From assembly GCF_900113325.1 (NCBI RefSeq), contig NZ_FOOY01000004.1, positions 97,116-161,115 on the forward strand: 64,000 nucleotides of DNA, read 5' to 3'. Under the pieces are notes generated by a model that worked only from the letters and a program-made list of their open reading frames with translations, had not been told where the DNA came from and searched no databases. This DNA is from Sporolactobacillus nakayamae (GTDB lineage: Bacteria; Bacillota; Bacilli; Bacillales; Sporolactobacillaceae). This document shows, in pieces, positions 9,333 through 18,944 of the stretch (position 1 is the stretch's first letter; the number at the start of each line of letters is the position of its first letter). A program made the translations under genes and the position numbers.

Positions 9333-9887
9333 ATGAGAAGTCAGAGAGGGAATGGTGATTCATCGTCTCGAGTTGAGCAGCGCAAAAGTAAAGGAGATCG
9401 TTTGCTGAGCTGGACAATTGGCATTGTCTCATTGCTCATTCTAGCAGTGGGCTGCATCATTCTCATTTCAGTTTTTCACACATCGCCATCATCGAATAAA
9501 GCTGCATCATCGCATTCGCAGGCACAATCCAGCGAAAGCAGCAATTCTCAAGAAAATAGTTCCGATCAGTCATCATCTGATTCCAGTCAGGCATCAAATG
9601 ATGATGAAAGCAGCTCTGAATCATCGAGTTCAGCTACGGAGTCTGATGAGAACCACCAAGCCTCATACGAGATGGGGTCTGCAGACTGGAACGCTCAGGT
9701 TAGCGCTATTTCCGAGGCTACAGGGATTGACGTGGCCAACATGACGATTCGCTGGCTGGGAAACGGTGGAACGCCGAACAGCTCTCTTGCACGCGTTGCA
9801 CCGAAAAATAATCAAAACGCTATCTATGTTGTTCATTTGATCTATCAAGATGGGAAATGGCAAGCAGATAATGTCAAGAAACCGTGA
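9333..9887 (+). CDS. yrrS: membrane-anchored DUF1510 protein YrrS
   Basis: A 184-aa protein with a short basic cytoplasmic N-terminus, one transmembrane helix (about residues 28-48), a low-complexity Ser/Gln/Glu/Asp linker of about 60 residues, and a C-terminal globular DUF1510 domain (SADWNAQVSAIS to the end). It is expected to sit outside the membrane facing the wall. The function is unknown. The SD AAAGGAGG is strong. In B. subtilis it is paired with the penicillin-binding protein gene pbpI, which is absent here. Confidence 0.85.
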   Translation: MRSQRGNGDSSSRVEQRKSKGDRLLSWTIGIVSLLILAVGCIILISVFHTSPSSNKAASSHSQAQSSESSNSQENSSDQSSSDSSQASNDDESSSESSSSATESDENHQASYEMGSADWNAQVSAISEATGIDVANMTIRWLGNGGTPNSSLARVAPKNNQNAIYVVHLIYQDGKWQADNVKKP

Positions 9888-9904
9888 ACCAGTCTTTACC
9901 ATCC

Positions 9905-9932
9905 AACAGCCGCCGAGTGCGGCTGTTTTTTA
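9905..9932 (+). terminator. terminator after yrrS
   Basis: A perfect 9-bp stem AACAGCCGC / GCGGCTGTT with a 5-nt loop is followed by Ts. Confidence 0.93.
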
Positions 9933-10051
9933 GATTCTGCTTTATTGCTGACGATTCATAAGAAAACGGGTGCGTTTTTTTCCAGCTTTCGGTAGAGATG
10001 TAGAAAAGTTTTTTGTTGTAGTTTTTTATAATGTGTGCTAATTTAGTGACA

Positions 10052-10080
10052 TTGAATTCAATAATCCATACTAATATTAT
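10052..10080 (+). promoter_or_regulatory. promoter of the yrrT-mtnN-luxS-mccAB operon
   Basis: TTGAAT (10052-10057), a 17-bp spacer and TATTAT (10075-10080) lie 41 bp before the yrrT ATG. The spacer contains the left arm of an 8-bp inverted repeat. Confidence 0.65.
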
Positions 10081-10109
10081 ATGAAATTAATGATTTTCGA
10101 CTAGTATGG
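10066..10109. promoter_or_regulatory. inverted repeat (candidate operator) at the yrrT promoter
   Basis: CCATACTA (10066-10073) and TAGTATGG (10102-10109) are perfect inverted arms 28 bp apart. The left arm lies between -35 and -10 and the right arm touches the SD, so it can only be fully paired at DNA level. In B. subtilis this operon is repressed by CymR. The arms do not clearly match the CymR consensus as I remember it. Confidence 0.4.
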
Positions 10110-10121
10110 GAGGAAAAATAA

Positions 10122-10760
10122 ATGGGACGCGAATTTATTCATACATTTGAGCAATGGGCCGATCATTATGATCACTCTGTCTTTGGTGGGGACAGAGAAT
10201 ATAAGGAAGTTTTTAAAAATTATGATTTGATCCTTGAAGAAGTAGCCAAGCATGCACGCGGGGCTGTCCTCGAATTTGGGGTCGGTACCGGCAACCTGAC
10301 ACAGAAATTGATTGACCGGGGACTGGATGTCGTGGGTATTGAACCATCGGGAAAAATGCGGGAGAAAGCTCAAACCAAGCTTCCTAATTTACAACTAGTG
10401 GATGGCGACTTTCTCGACTTTCCACTGCCCGATCATCCGGTCGATTCTATTGTCAGTTCTTTCGCCTTTCACCACCTAACGGATGAAGAGAAGGAACAAG
10501 CGATCGAGAAATATAGTCGCCTATTGCCGATTAATGGTAGAATAGTGTTTGCAGATACACTGTTTGACAGCGAACTAGAAAAGAAAAAGGTGCATCGGTG
10601 GGCACGCGCGAATGGGTATGCTCATTTGTTGAAGGATTTAAATACAGAATACTATCCACTGCGAAGCAATCTATATACGGCATTTCGCAAGAAGCACTTT
10701 GTGCCGTATTTTAAGCAGTTGAATCGATTCGCGTGGCTGATTGTCGCCGAAAAAAATTAA
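10122..10760 (+). CDS. yrrT: SAM-dependent methyltransferase YrrT
   Basis: A 212-aa class I methyltransferase. Motif I VLEFGVGTGNLT is near residue 50, VGIEPSGKM follows at the ribose-binding acidic position, and SSFAFHHLTDEEK is a typical post-II block. It is the first gene of the SAH-recycling/transsulfuration operon and presumably supplies or responds to SAH; its substrate is unknown. The SD GGGAGGA is 8-9 nt upstream. A 31-nt gap containing AGGAGG separates it from mtnN. Confidence 0.88.
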   Translation: MGREFIHTFEQWADHYDHSVFGGDREYKEVFKNYDLILEEVAKHARGAVLEFGVGTGNLTQKLIDRGLDVVGIEPSGKMREKAQTKLPNLQLVDGDFLDFPLPDHPVDSIVSSFAFHHLTDEEKEQAIEKYSRLLPINGRIVFADTLFDSELEKKKVHRWARANGYAHLLKDLNTEYYPLRSNLYTAFRKKHFVPYFKQLNRFAWLIVAEKN

Positions 10761-10783
10761 ATGATCTTCAGGAGGACCCAGTT

Positions 10784-11482
10784 GTGACATTAGGAATGAT
10801 CGGAGCAATGGAAGAAGAAGTTGCATTGTTGAAAGAACATATGAGCGGAGTCGAGGAAAAAGAAATTGCCGGCTGCCATTTTTATAAAGGAATACTTGAG
10901 GGTACTGAGGTTGTTCTGCTCCAATCAGGAATTGGAAAAGTGAGCGCGGCGGTTGGAACGACGCTTCTGATCGACCATTACCATCCGTCTGCCGTCATTA
11001 ACACCGGATCGGCGGGTGGTACAGATGCGGCACTTAATATTGGTGATGTTGTGATTTCGTCATCCGTCATTCATCACGATGCCGATGCGACCGCCTTTGG
11101 CTATGCGCCAGGGCAGGTTCCAGGTATGCCTCCTGTTTTTCTTCCGGACCGCAAGTTGGTTGAGACGGCGATTTTCGCTTCTGAAGCTGCAAGATCTGAG
11201 CATCAAATTGTTGAGGGAATGATCGGTTCGGGAGATTCGTTTATGTCTGATCCGGAACGCATTCAAAATGTTAAAAATACATTTCCTGAGTTAAAGGCAG
11301 TGGAAATGGAGGCAGCGGCAATCGCGCAAGTCTGTCACCAGTTCAATGTGCCGTTTCTGATCATCCGTTCCTTATCAGACATCGCCGGTAAGGATTCAAC
11401 TATATCTTTTGATCAATTTTTAAAGACCGCCGCGAAACATTCGGCTGAATTCATTCTCTCAATCATTAAGGAGATGGCTTAA
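10784..11482 (+). CDS. mtnN: 5'-methylthioadenosine/S-adenosylhomocysteine nucleosidase
   Basis: A 232-aa MTA/SAH nucleosidase. The N-terminal MIGAMEEEV contains the catalytic Glu, [10 protein letters not shown] is the nucleoside-phosphorylase fold signature, and [13 protein letters not shown] plus IRSLSDIAG contain the ribose-binding Glu and catalytic Asp. It cleaves SAH to S-ribosylhomocysteine, the substrate of LuxS, encoded 1 nt downstream. Start: GTG at 10784, 8 nt after AGGAGG; the longer frame begins inside yrrT. Confidence 0.95.
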   Translation: MTLGMIGAMEEEVALLKEHMSGVEEKEIAGCHFYKGILEGTEVVLLQSGIGKVSAAVGTTLLIDHYHPSAVINTGSAGGTDAALNIGDVVISSSVIHHDADATAFGYAPGQVPGMPPVFLPDRKLVETAIFASEAARSEHQIVEGMIGSGDSFMSDPERIQNVKNTFPELKAVEMEAAAIAQVCHQFNVPFLIIRSLSDIAGKDSTISFDQFLKTAAKHSAEFILSIIKEMA

Positions 11483-11483
11483 C

Positions 11484-11954
11484 TTGACGGAACGCCCAAA
11501 AATGAACGTTGAAAGCTTTAATCTGGATCACACCAAAGTGAAGGCGCCTTATGTGCGGCTGGTCGGGGTGACTAAGGCGCCGCGTGGAGATGAAATCTAT
11601 AAATATGACGTTCGTTTTTGCCAGCCAAATGAAGAGCATATGGAAATGCCGGCACTCCATTCTCTAGAACATTTAATGGCAGAAAACATTCGCAATCATA
11701 TTGATAATATATTCGATGTCGGTCCGATGGGCTGTCAGACCGGCTTTTACGTGTCAATCGTTGACAACAGCAGCTACGACGCTATTCTTCAAGCAATTGA
11801 ACGTACACTTATTGACGTAGTGAACGCAACCGAAGTTCCAGCTGCAAACTGTTATCAGTGCGGCTGGGCGGCAAGCCATGATCTTGCCGGTGCAAAGAAA
11901 GTTGCGGAAAAAATGTTGGCGCACAAAGCCGAGTGGAGAGAAATCTATGCCTGA
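11484..11954 (+). CDS. luxS: S-ribosylhomocysteine lyase (AI-2 synthesis)
   Basis: A 156-aa LuxS. The metal ligands are His59 and His63 of HSLEH and Cys126 of QCGWA; the catalytic Cys84 is in PMGCQTG and Glu62 is the general base. It splits S-ribosylhomocysteine into homocysteine and DPD, the AI-2 precursor. It starts with TTG after AAGGAG. In B. subtilis luxS is at an unrelated locus. Here it lies between mtnN and mccA, so the pathway from SAH to cystathionine and cysteine is one operon. Confidence 0.96.
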   Translation: MTERPKMNVESFNLDHTKVKAPYVRLVGVTKAPRGDEIYKYDVRFCQPNEEHMEMPALHSLEHLMAENIRNHIDNIFDVGPMGCQTGFYVSIVDNSSYDAILQAIERTLIDVVNATEVPAANCYQCGWAASHDLAGAKKVAEKMLAHKAEWREIYA

Positions 11955-11991
11955 GCTTGACCTTGTGCCCAAAAGATAGGGAGAGAGGGTT

Positions 11992-12906
11992 ATGGCAGTT
12001 TACGAAAGTGTTCATGAACTTGTGGGCAAGACGCCGCTTGTCGCTTTGCACGCATTTCCACTGCCCGAGGGTGTGCGAATCTATGCGAAATGCGAATATT
12101 TCAACCCTGGAGGCAGCGTGAAAGATCGGCTGGGAGAAAAGCTGATCCGTGAGGCGATGCAGTCTGGAAAACTTAAGCCGGGCGGCACCTTAATTGAGCC
12201 GACAGCTGGAAACACAGGGATCGGGTTGGCACTTGCGGCAGTGGGGAAGGGCATTAATGTCATTTTCTGCGTCCCTGAGAAATTCAGCGCGGAGAAGCAA
12301 GTCTTAATGAAAGCGCTCGGTGCTCGTGTCGTTACCACGCCGACCGATCAAGGTATGTCCGGAGCGGTAGCGAAAGCGCGGCAACTGGAGCGGACGATAG
12401 AGGGCGGCTACTGCCCGAATCAATTTGCAAATTCTGATAACCCGAGGACTTATTTTGAAACACTAGGACCTGAGATCTGGGACGACTTGGATGGGAAAGT
12501 GGATGTGCTGATCGCGGGTGCAGGTACTGGCGGCACATTCACAGGTACGGCGGAATATCTTAAAATGAAAAATCCGGATGTGAAAACGGTGGTTGTCGAG
12601 CCTGTGGGTTCAATTCTAAACGGAGGGAAGCCCGCAGCGCACCGCACTGAGGGAATTGGAATGGAATTTATTCCTTCTTTCGTTAAAACCAAGTATTTTG
12701 ATGAAATTTATACAATTGAAGACCAAGATGCTTTTCGGCGGTTGAAAGAGGCAGCAAAATATGAAGGACTGTTGATCGGCAGCTCATCAGGATCCGCGCT
12801 GCACGCGGCCTTGCTTGAGGCGGAAAAATCAGAACCGGGAACCACTATTGTCGTCATTTTTCCTGACTCGAGCGAACGTTACCTCGGTGAACATATCTAT
12901 GAGTAA
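11992..12906 (+). CDS. mccA: cysteine synthase-like cystathionine beta-synthase MccA
   Basis: A 304-aa fold-type II PLP enzyme. The PLP Lys lies in NPGGSVKDR (about residue 44), the phosphate-binding loop is GAGTGGTFTG (about 177), and EPTAGNTG precedes them. In B. subtilis MccA (YrhA) condenses O-acetylserine with homocysteine to cystathionine. The gene neighbours mtnN, luxS and mccB support that role over plain CysK. SD GAGAGGG precedes the ATG; 37 nt separate it from luxS. Confidence 0.9.
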   Translation: MAVYESVHELVGKTPLVALHAFPLPEGVRIYAKCEYFNPGGSVKDRLGEKLIREAMQSGKLKPGGTLIEPTAGNTGIGLALAAVGKGINVIFCVPEKFSAEKQVLMKALGARVVTTPTDQGMSGAVAKARQLERTIEGGYCPNQFANSDNPRTYFETLGPEIWDDLDGKVDVLIAGAGTGGTFTGTAEYLKMKNPDVKTVVVEPVGSILNGGKPAAHRTEGIGMEFIPSFVKTKYFDEIYTIEDQDAFRRLKEAAKYEGLLIGSSSGSALHAALLEAEKSEPGTTIVVIFPDSSERYLGEHIYE

Positions 12907-14073
<1,167 letters not shown>

Positions 14074-14190
14074 TTTAATACGGTTTGTCGATTAAGATGT
14101 GGAATCAATCTGAGTTTCATTTTGTCAGAAACTACCTGATCTTCTCTTATTCATCTCGTGTTATAGTAATCAAGTGACGGAGGGATGGAC

Positions 14191-14412
14191 TTGGAAGAAC
14201 AACAAAAAATGATTCTAGATAAAATCATCGACTACCAAAGAATCGGCATGTTATGCCTGTTTATCAGCTCGTTTCTCTATAGCGGCACTTTGATTCCTAA
14301 ATACGCCGAGGTTCAATGGAAGCTTGGGATTCTATCCGCATCCAGCCTCATATTCCTAATCTTTTCATTCTTTTTATACTGGAGAACATCGAAACTGAAG
14401 GAAAAACTATGA
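14191..14412 (+). CDS. yrhC: YrhC family small membrane protein
   Basis: A 73-aa protein with two hydrophobic helices (about residues 16-33 and 42-62) and charged ends, matching YrhC, which also follows mccB in B. subtilis. The function is unknown. Start choice: GGAGG at 14179-14183 leaves 7 nt to TTG 14191, whereas ATG 14185 is almost adjacent to the SD. An extended -10 (TGTTATAGT near 14160) suggests its own promoter. Confidence 0.75.
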   Translation: MEEQQKMILDKIIDYQRIGMLCLFISSFLYSGTLIPKYAEVQWKLGILSASSLIFLIFSFFLYWRTSKLKEKL

Positions 14413-14425
14413 TAGATGCACGACA

Positions 14426-14476
14426 AACCGTCGAACGATCGATTAAGATCGTTTGGCGGTTTTTTTTTTTTTTTTT
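14426..14476 (+). terminator. strong terminator after yrhC
   Basis: AACCGTCGAACGATC pairs with GATCGTTTGGCGGTT (15 pairs, two G-U) around a 6-nt loop, followed by 17 Ts. Confidence 0.95.
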
Positions 14477-14483
14477 GAAAGAA

Positions 14484-14600
14484 AAAATGCACGAAAACTA
14501 GGGATCAATGCACAAAAACCAGAGAGTCCATGCATAAATAAGATCTCGAGCAGAGTCCATGCATGAAAGCTTAATCTCAATGCACGAAAATTACCCGAGT
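14484..14600. repeat. irregular ~21-bp repeat, five ATGCA(C/T) units
   Basis: The core ATGCAYRAAA recurs with its TGCA at 14488, 14509, 14531, 14560 and 14581, a spacing of 21, 22, 29 and 21 bp. The intervening sequence is partly conserved (AGAGTCC before units 3 and 4). It begins right after the yrhC terminator. No coding frame spans it. Confidence 0.7.
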
Positions 14601-14641
14601 GCCGCACCAATTCCCGATAGGGAACCAATTTCCAGGGATTG

Positions 14642-14800
14642 TTTTGGGTTTTTCCCAGATTAAATGATTATTTTCCTGGATTAATCCCTAACTAGCCGGG
14701 ATAAAGTCTGAGTTTTGTGCCGATTCTTGGATAAGCCGCCATTTCTCCGGAATTTTGGGTTTTTCCCAGATTAAATGAACAATTTCCCGGATTAATTTCC
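14642..14800. repeat. two direct copies of a ~48-bp GGG/CCC-rich repeat
   Basis: TTTTGGGTTTTTCCCAGATT begins at 14642 and again at 14753, 111 bp apart. Both copies continue with TAAATGA, an AT-rich stretch and GGATTAAT. The copies are short inverted structures (GGG..CCC), and the segment between holds further GGG/CCC blocks such as TTCCCGATAGGGAA. Confidence 0.75.
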
Positions 14801-14861
14801 AATAACCTTCGTTTTGCATAGTTCGTCCTTACTGCGCACGAAGCCCATTAAATTAGAACCG

Positions 14862-14886
14862 ATCAGGTATATTTGCCTGATTTTTC
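14862..14886 (+). terminator. orphan terminator-like hairpin
   Basis: ATCAGG (14862-14867) and CCTGAT (14876-14881) are followed by Ts. No protein-coding gene lies directly upstream, so a small RNA from the repeat region is possible. Confidence 0.5.
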
Positions 14887-15017
14887 TTCTTCTCAGACTG
14901 AGAAAAATTCAGACTTCGGCAGGAGGCAGAAACCATCCAACAGCCCGTCGAAACAGATTAAGGTGGAATGTAAAATGACGGTATACAAGATGAATAATAC
15001 GTAGGAGGCATACAAAA

Positions 15018-15170
15018 ATGATCTGTTTCCATATTCAAAAACTGACCGTAACCCTACAGTGGAAGCCTAGATACATTGATCGCGCGTCGAGAGTGAGACG
15101 CAACCAACTTATAAAAAAAGCTCATGAAACAATCTTGGATCGGCAATGCGAGCATTCGCTCTTCCTTTAA
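15018..15170 (+). CDS. possible 50-aa small ORF, unknown
   Basis: ATG at 15018 is preceded by TAGGAGG with 9-nt spacing. The ORF is basic and ends in TAA at 15168-15170, inside a terminator hairpin. Immediately upstream, a 9-codon ORF (14974-15003, SD AAGGTGG) ends in the TAG that forms part of the next SD, so the two could be translationally coupled. I recognise no family and see no signal peptide or clear transmembrane helix. Good SDs and a downstream terminator favour expression; the unremarkable amino-acid sequence does not. A decayed gene fragment is the main alternative. Confidence 0.35.
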   Translation: MICFHIQKLTVTLQWKPRYIDRASRVRRNQLIKKAHETILDRQCEHSLFL

Positions 15171-15184
15171 TTGTTTCTTTTTTT
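15126..15184 (+). terminator. terminator overlapping the end of the 50-aa ORF
   Basis: GAAACAAT (15126-15133) pairs with ATTGTTTC (15170-15177), enclosing a smaller GCGA/TCGC hairpin (15148-15159), and is followed by seven Ts. Confidence 0.65.
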
Positions 15185-15253
15185 GCTCAACAGAAAAATG
15201 CCAATATCTTTGACCGATCGATTTAGAATTGACACATTTTCCCTTCCGAAGTT

Positions 15254-15275
15254 ATTGTTATTATCGAAAAACAAT
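15254..15275. promoter_or_regulatory. inverted repeat upstream of the peptide transporter operon
   Basis: ATTGTT and AACAAT arms are 10 bp apart in a very AT-rich region, 110 bp before the binding-protein gene. A TTGACA lies at about 15230, but no good -10 is visible 17 bp later. A loosely CodY-like AATTTTGAAAAATT lies near 15331. Operator status is speculative. Confidence 0.25.
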
Positions 15276-15384
15276 GATATATTTTGATAGTACTAAATAT
15301 TTATTATTATTTCGAAAATGTTACATAATTTTGAAAAATTATCTTCAAGAAAGGTTATCCATCTAGAAATGGGGGGAGAATTTA

Positions 15385-17001
15385 TTGACGAAAAGAAAAA
15401 ACAAAGTGATCATCAGTGTTCTGGCAATTGTTGTTTTAATTCTTAGTTCGCTGACAGGATGTGGTGGCGGAAATAAAAAGAGTGAAAGTAGCAATTATCT
15501 GAATGTCGCTTTTGGACAAGACCCGGGGACAGCTGATGTCCAGAAAACGACGGATGACTACGCGATTCCGTTAAATATTTTTGATCGATTAGTAGAGACA
15601 AAAACGGTTGATGGAAAACCGACCCAGGTGCCGGGTCTAGCGAAGAGTTGGGACGTTTCATCAAACGGATTGGTGTATACTTTTCATCTGAGAAAAGGTG
15701 TCAAATTTTCAAACGGTGCAACATTCAAAGCAGATGATGTACTCTTTACTTTTGATCGTATGCTCAACCCGAAAACAAAAGCATTAAATACCGATTTTTT
15801 AAACATGATCAAAGGCGCGACTGCTCGCCTTGATGGTAAAGCATCAAGTGTTAGTGGCTTAAAAATTATTGATGACAATACGATCCAAATTACTTTAGAA
15901 AAGCCTTTTGCGCCGTTTATCGCAAATTTAGCGACACCGGCAGGATCGATTTATAACAGAAAAGCGACAACTGCTGCAGGAGACAAATTTGGTGTTGAAC
16001 CATCTAAAACAGTTGGAACCGGTCCTTTTAAACTTAAATCATGGAAAGTTAACGACAAGATTTTGCTCGTCGCAAACAAAAGTTATTTTGGTGGGAAACC
16101 GACTTTGGACGGTGTGAATTTTAACGTTGTTTCTGATGCGGATACGAAAAGAATGCTCTTTGAAACGGGTAAGTTGGACGTTTTTGATTTGGATGATGCT
16201 CCTTCTCAAATTGCTTACTTTGAACAGAACAGTAAATGGAAGAAAAATGTGGTCAGTGGGCAAAGAGTAGGTGTCTATTACTACGCATTGAATGAAAACA
16301 TTAAGCCATTCGATAATGTGAAGGTGCGTAAGGCATTCCAACTGGCGATTGATCGGAAATCATTGGTAGACAAGCTTTATAACGGCAAAGGCAAAGTCGC
16401 AGGCGGTATTCTTCCTGAAGGTTTGATTGGCTATAATGCAGATCTTCCGGAAATGAAATACGATCCTGATCAAGCAAAGGCTCTATTGAAAGAAGCGGGC
16501 TATGCTAAGGGATTCGATATGACAATCGCTCAAGTTACTGACAGCCCATCAACATTAAAACTAAACGAGGCTGTGCAGGCGATGCTGAAAGATGTAGGTA
16601 TTCGGGTGAAAATAAAGCAAATGGACGAAGCAAGTTACTTCGGCACTCGTGGTGAAGGAAAACTACCTGCTTATGAATCCGATTGGTCTGCAGATTATAA
16701 TGATCCGGACAATTTTATCTACACATTCTTCTCGGAAAAGAATACCGGAGCACGCTCATTTAATTACAAGAACAAGGATGTTTTCAAAAAGCTTGATCAA
16801 GCACGTGAAATGACCGATCAGTCAAAACGGCTCGCTCTCTATCAAGATGTTGAGAAAACAATTGTTCAGGATGACGCTGCTTTTGTGCCGCTGTTCTCTT
16901 TGGAGCACCTCTTTGTGGTACAACCGAAAGTGAAGAACTTTAAAGTTTCTTGGAATGGTTGGAGCAACATGCCTTATAACGGAATCACACTGAGCAAATA
17001 A
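15385..17001 (+). CDS. peptide ABC transporter substrate-binding lipoprotein
   Basis: A 538-aa family 5 extracellular solute-binding protein (SBP_bac_5). A signal peptide with lipobox LTGC (Cys26) marks it as a lipoprotein tethered outside the membrane. The family block [25 protein letters not shown] spans about residues 95-120, and the C-terminal lobe has typical ADYNDPDNF. It captures oligo- or dipeptides and delivers them to the permeases encoded downstream. TTG start after GGGGGGAG. An 84-nt gap to the first permease could hold a processing or attenuation site. Confidence 0.9.
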   Translation: MTKRKNKVIISVLAIVVLILSSLTGCGGGNKKSESSNYLNVAFGQDPGTADVQKTTDDYAIPLNIFDRLVETKTVDGKPTQVPGLAKSWDVSSNGLVYTFHLRKGVKFSNGATFKADDVLFTFDRMLNPKTKALNTDFLNMIKGATARLDGKASSVSGLKIIDDNTIQITLEKPFAPFIANLATPAGSIYNRKATTAAGDKFGVEPSKTVGTGPFKLKSWKVNDKILLVANKSYFGGKPTLDGVNFNVVSDADTKRMLFETGKLDVFDLDDAPSQIAYFEQNSKWKKNVVSGQRVGVYYYALNENIKPFDNVKVRKAFQLAIDRKSLVDKLYNGKGKVAGGILPEGLIGYNADLPEMKYDPDQAKALLKEAGYAKGFDMTIAQVTDSPSTLKLNEAVQAMLKDVGIRVKIKQMDEASYFGTRGEGKLPAYESDWSADYNDPDNFIYTFFSEKNTGARSFNYKNKDVFKKLDQAREMTDQSKRLALYQDVEKTIVQDDAAFVPLFSLEHLFVVQPKVKNFKVSWNGWSNMPYNGITLSK

Positions 17002-17085
17002 AATTAAAACGAACATGTATCGAAGCAAATACTGTGCGCTGGCCGGTATTTGTTTTTATATTCTTAGTTTTAGAGGAGCGGTTTT

Positions 17086-18018
17086 ATGAAGAGATATATT
17101 CTCAAAAAGCTGATTGTTTCAGTTCCGGTGATTATTGGGGTCGCTTTAATCACGTTCCTTCTTCTCAATGTGGTTCCGGGAGATCCAATTACATTAATGA
17201 TGAAGGAACATATCAATCCAGATGTAGTCAAAAGGGTCAGCGCTGAAATGCATCTTAACGATCCGGCGTATTTCCGTTTTATTCACTTTTTATGGAATGC
17301 CTTGCGCGGAGACTTTGGTATTTCATATAAGTTAAATCGACCTGTTTCAGAGCTTTTATTAGAGGCTTTTCCGAATACGTTAGCCCTTGCTGTTGCGGCA
17401 GCGGTGGTGTCGTGGATTATCGGTATTCCGGCTGGCATTCTGTCCGCAATCAAACGTTATTCTTTTCTGGATAACTTTTTCATGGGTTTTTCTCTGTTAG
17501 GGGTGTCTATGCCGGTTTTTTGGACTGGACTTTTGTTTCAGTATATTTTTTCCTTAAAACTTGGCTTTTTTCCAATCTCCGGGTTCGATGGTCCGGAATA
17601 TCTGATTATGCCTGCTATCGTGCTTGGATGGAGTTCTGCTGGAACAATTGCCAGACTGACGCGTTCTAATCTGTTGGATGTTATGCGGAATGATTATATA
17701 AGAACAGCTCGATCAAAAGGGATAAAAGAACTTAAAGTGGTAACCAATCATGCGTTAAAGAACTCCCTGCTTCCAGTCGTGACGGTGATGGCGCTTCAGG
17801 TTTCAGGTTTGCTATCGGGAGCTGTCATTACTGAGAGCATTTTTGGAATTCCAGGAATCGGGCGCGTGGCTGTGGACGCCATTCAAAATAGAGATATGCC
17901 TCTTTTGCAAGGGTCGGTTATTCTGACAACCATCCTCGTCGTTGTCGGAAATCTTGTTGCAGATATTTTGTACTCTTATTTAGACCCACGCATCAAGTAC
18001 AACAAGAAGGAGGCTTAA
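17086..18018 (+). CDS. peptide ABC transporter permease (DppB/OppB type)
   Basis: A 310-aa BPD_transp_1 permease with about six transmembrane helices. The N-terminal RYILKKLIVSVPVIIGV is typical of DppB/OppB. The EAA loop is around YIRTARSKGIKELKV (residues 206-220), where the ATPases dock. SD GAGGAG. The stop is 1 nt before the next permease start. Confidence 0.92.
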   Translation: MKRYILKKLIVSVPVIIGVALITFLLLNVVPGDPITLMMKEHINPDVVKRVSAEMHLNDPAYFRFIHFLWNALRGDFGISYKLNRPVSELLLEAFPNTLALAVAAAVVSWIIGIPAGILSAIKRYSFLDNFFMGFSLLGVSMPVFWTGLLFQYIFSLKLGFFPISGFDGPEYLIMPAIVLGWSSAGTIARLTRSNLLDVMRNDYIRTARSKGIKELKVVTNHALKNSLLPVVTVMALQVSGLLSGAVITESIFGIPGIGRVAVDAIQNRDMPLLQGSVILTTILVVVGNLVADILYSYLDPRIKYNKKEA

Positions 18019-18019
18019 T

Positions 18020-18925
18020 ATGAGTGCCAATGTAAACGGTGTGGTCACCGAAGAATGGACCGATCAAGATTACGAGGTGGAAATGGGAAACGGATGGAAA
18101 GAGCTAGGGTTAAATTTCGTACAAAATAAAATGGCTGTCATAGGCGGAGTTATTATTATTCTTGTGATTGCGACTGCATTGTTCGCGCCCTTTATCGCGC
18201 CGTATGATCCCTATAAAGTAAATTTGAAATTGCAGTTTCAGGAACCAAGTGCCCAATTTCTATTAGGAACAGATATGTATGGCAGAGATGTCCTATCGCG
18301 AATTATTTACGGATCCAGGATATCACTCCTGATCGGTCTTGTTCCCACATTAATCTCCATGGTCATTGGAGCAATAATTGGAATGATCGCCGGATATTAC
18401 CGTGGGAAAATAGATTTTATTTTAATGTCGATTTCCGACATGGTCCTATCTTTTCCATCACTGCTGCTGGCGATGGTCGTAATGTATACGTTAGGCGCGA
18501 GCTTAATCAATATTTTTATTGCGCTCAGTGTAATCGGCTGGGCACAAACCTCTCGTGTGGTTAGAGCACAGACCATGTCGCTGAAGAACAAAGAATTTGT
18601 TGAAGCATCGAGGGCTATTGGAGTGCGAGACATCGTTATCATGTTTCGCCATATCCTGCCTAATTGTATTTCGCAATTGATCGTTCTGTTTACGTTGAAC
18701 ATTCCGAGCTCTATTCTTTCTGAAGCGAGTTTAAGCTTTCTGGGTATTGGCGCGCAACCGCCTGCTTCAAGCTGGGGGCTGATGGTATCAAATGGAAAAG
18801 AATATTTATTTAACGCCCCTTGGGTGACGATTTCCCCGGGTATCGCCATTCTTATCGTTGTACTGGCGTTCAATTTCTTTGGGGATGGGTTGCGTGATGT
18901 TCTTGATCCGCATCTCAAGCATTGA
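18020..18925 (+). CDS. peptide ABC transporter permease (DppC/OppC type)
   Basis: A 301-aa permease with an N-terminal cytoplasmic segment, a transmembrane helix at about residues 38-58 and the OppC_N motif FAPFIAPYDPY. GTDMYGRDVLSRIIYGSRISL is the family signature, and the EAA loop is FVEASRAIGVRD. It pairs with the upstream permease to form the channel. SD AAGGAGG. Confidence 0.92.
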   Translation: MSANVNGVVTEEWTDQDYEVEMGNGWKELGLNFVQNKMAVIGGVIIILVIATALFAPFIAPYDPYKVNLKLQFQEPSAQFLLGTDMYGRDVLSRIIYGSRISLLIGLVPTLISMVIGAIIGMIAGYYRGKIDFILMSISDMVLSFPSLLLAMVVMYTLGASLINIFIALSVIGWAQTSRVVRAQTMSLKNKEFVEASRAIGVRDIVIMFRHILPNCISQLIVLFTLNIPSSILSEASLSFLGIGAQPPASSWGLMVSNGKEYLFNAPWVTISPGIAILIVVLAFNFFGDGLRDVLDPHLKH

Positions 18926-18944
18926 GGCAGAGGGGAGAAAAAAT

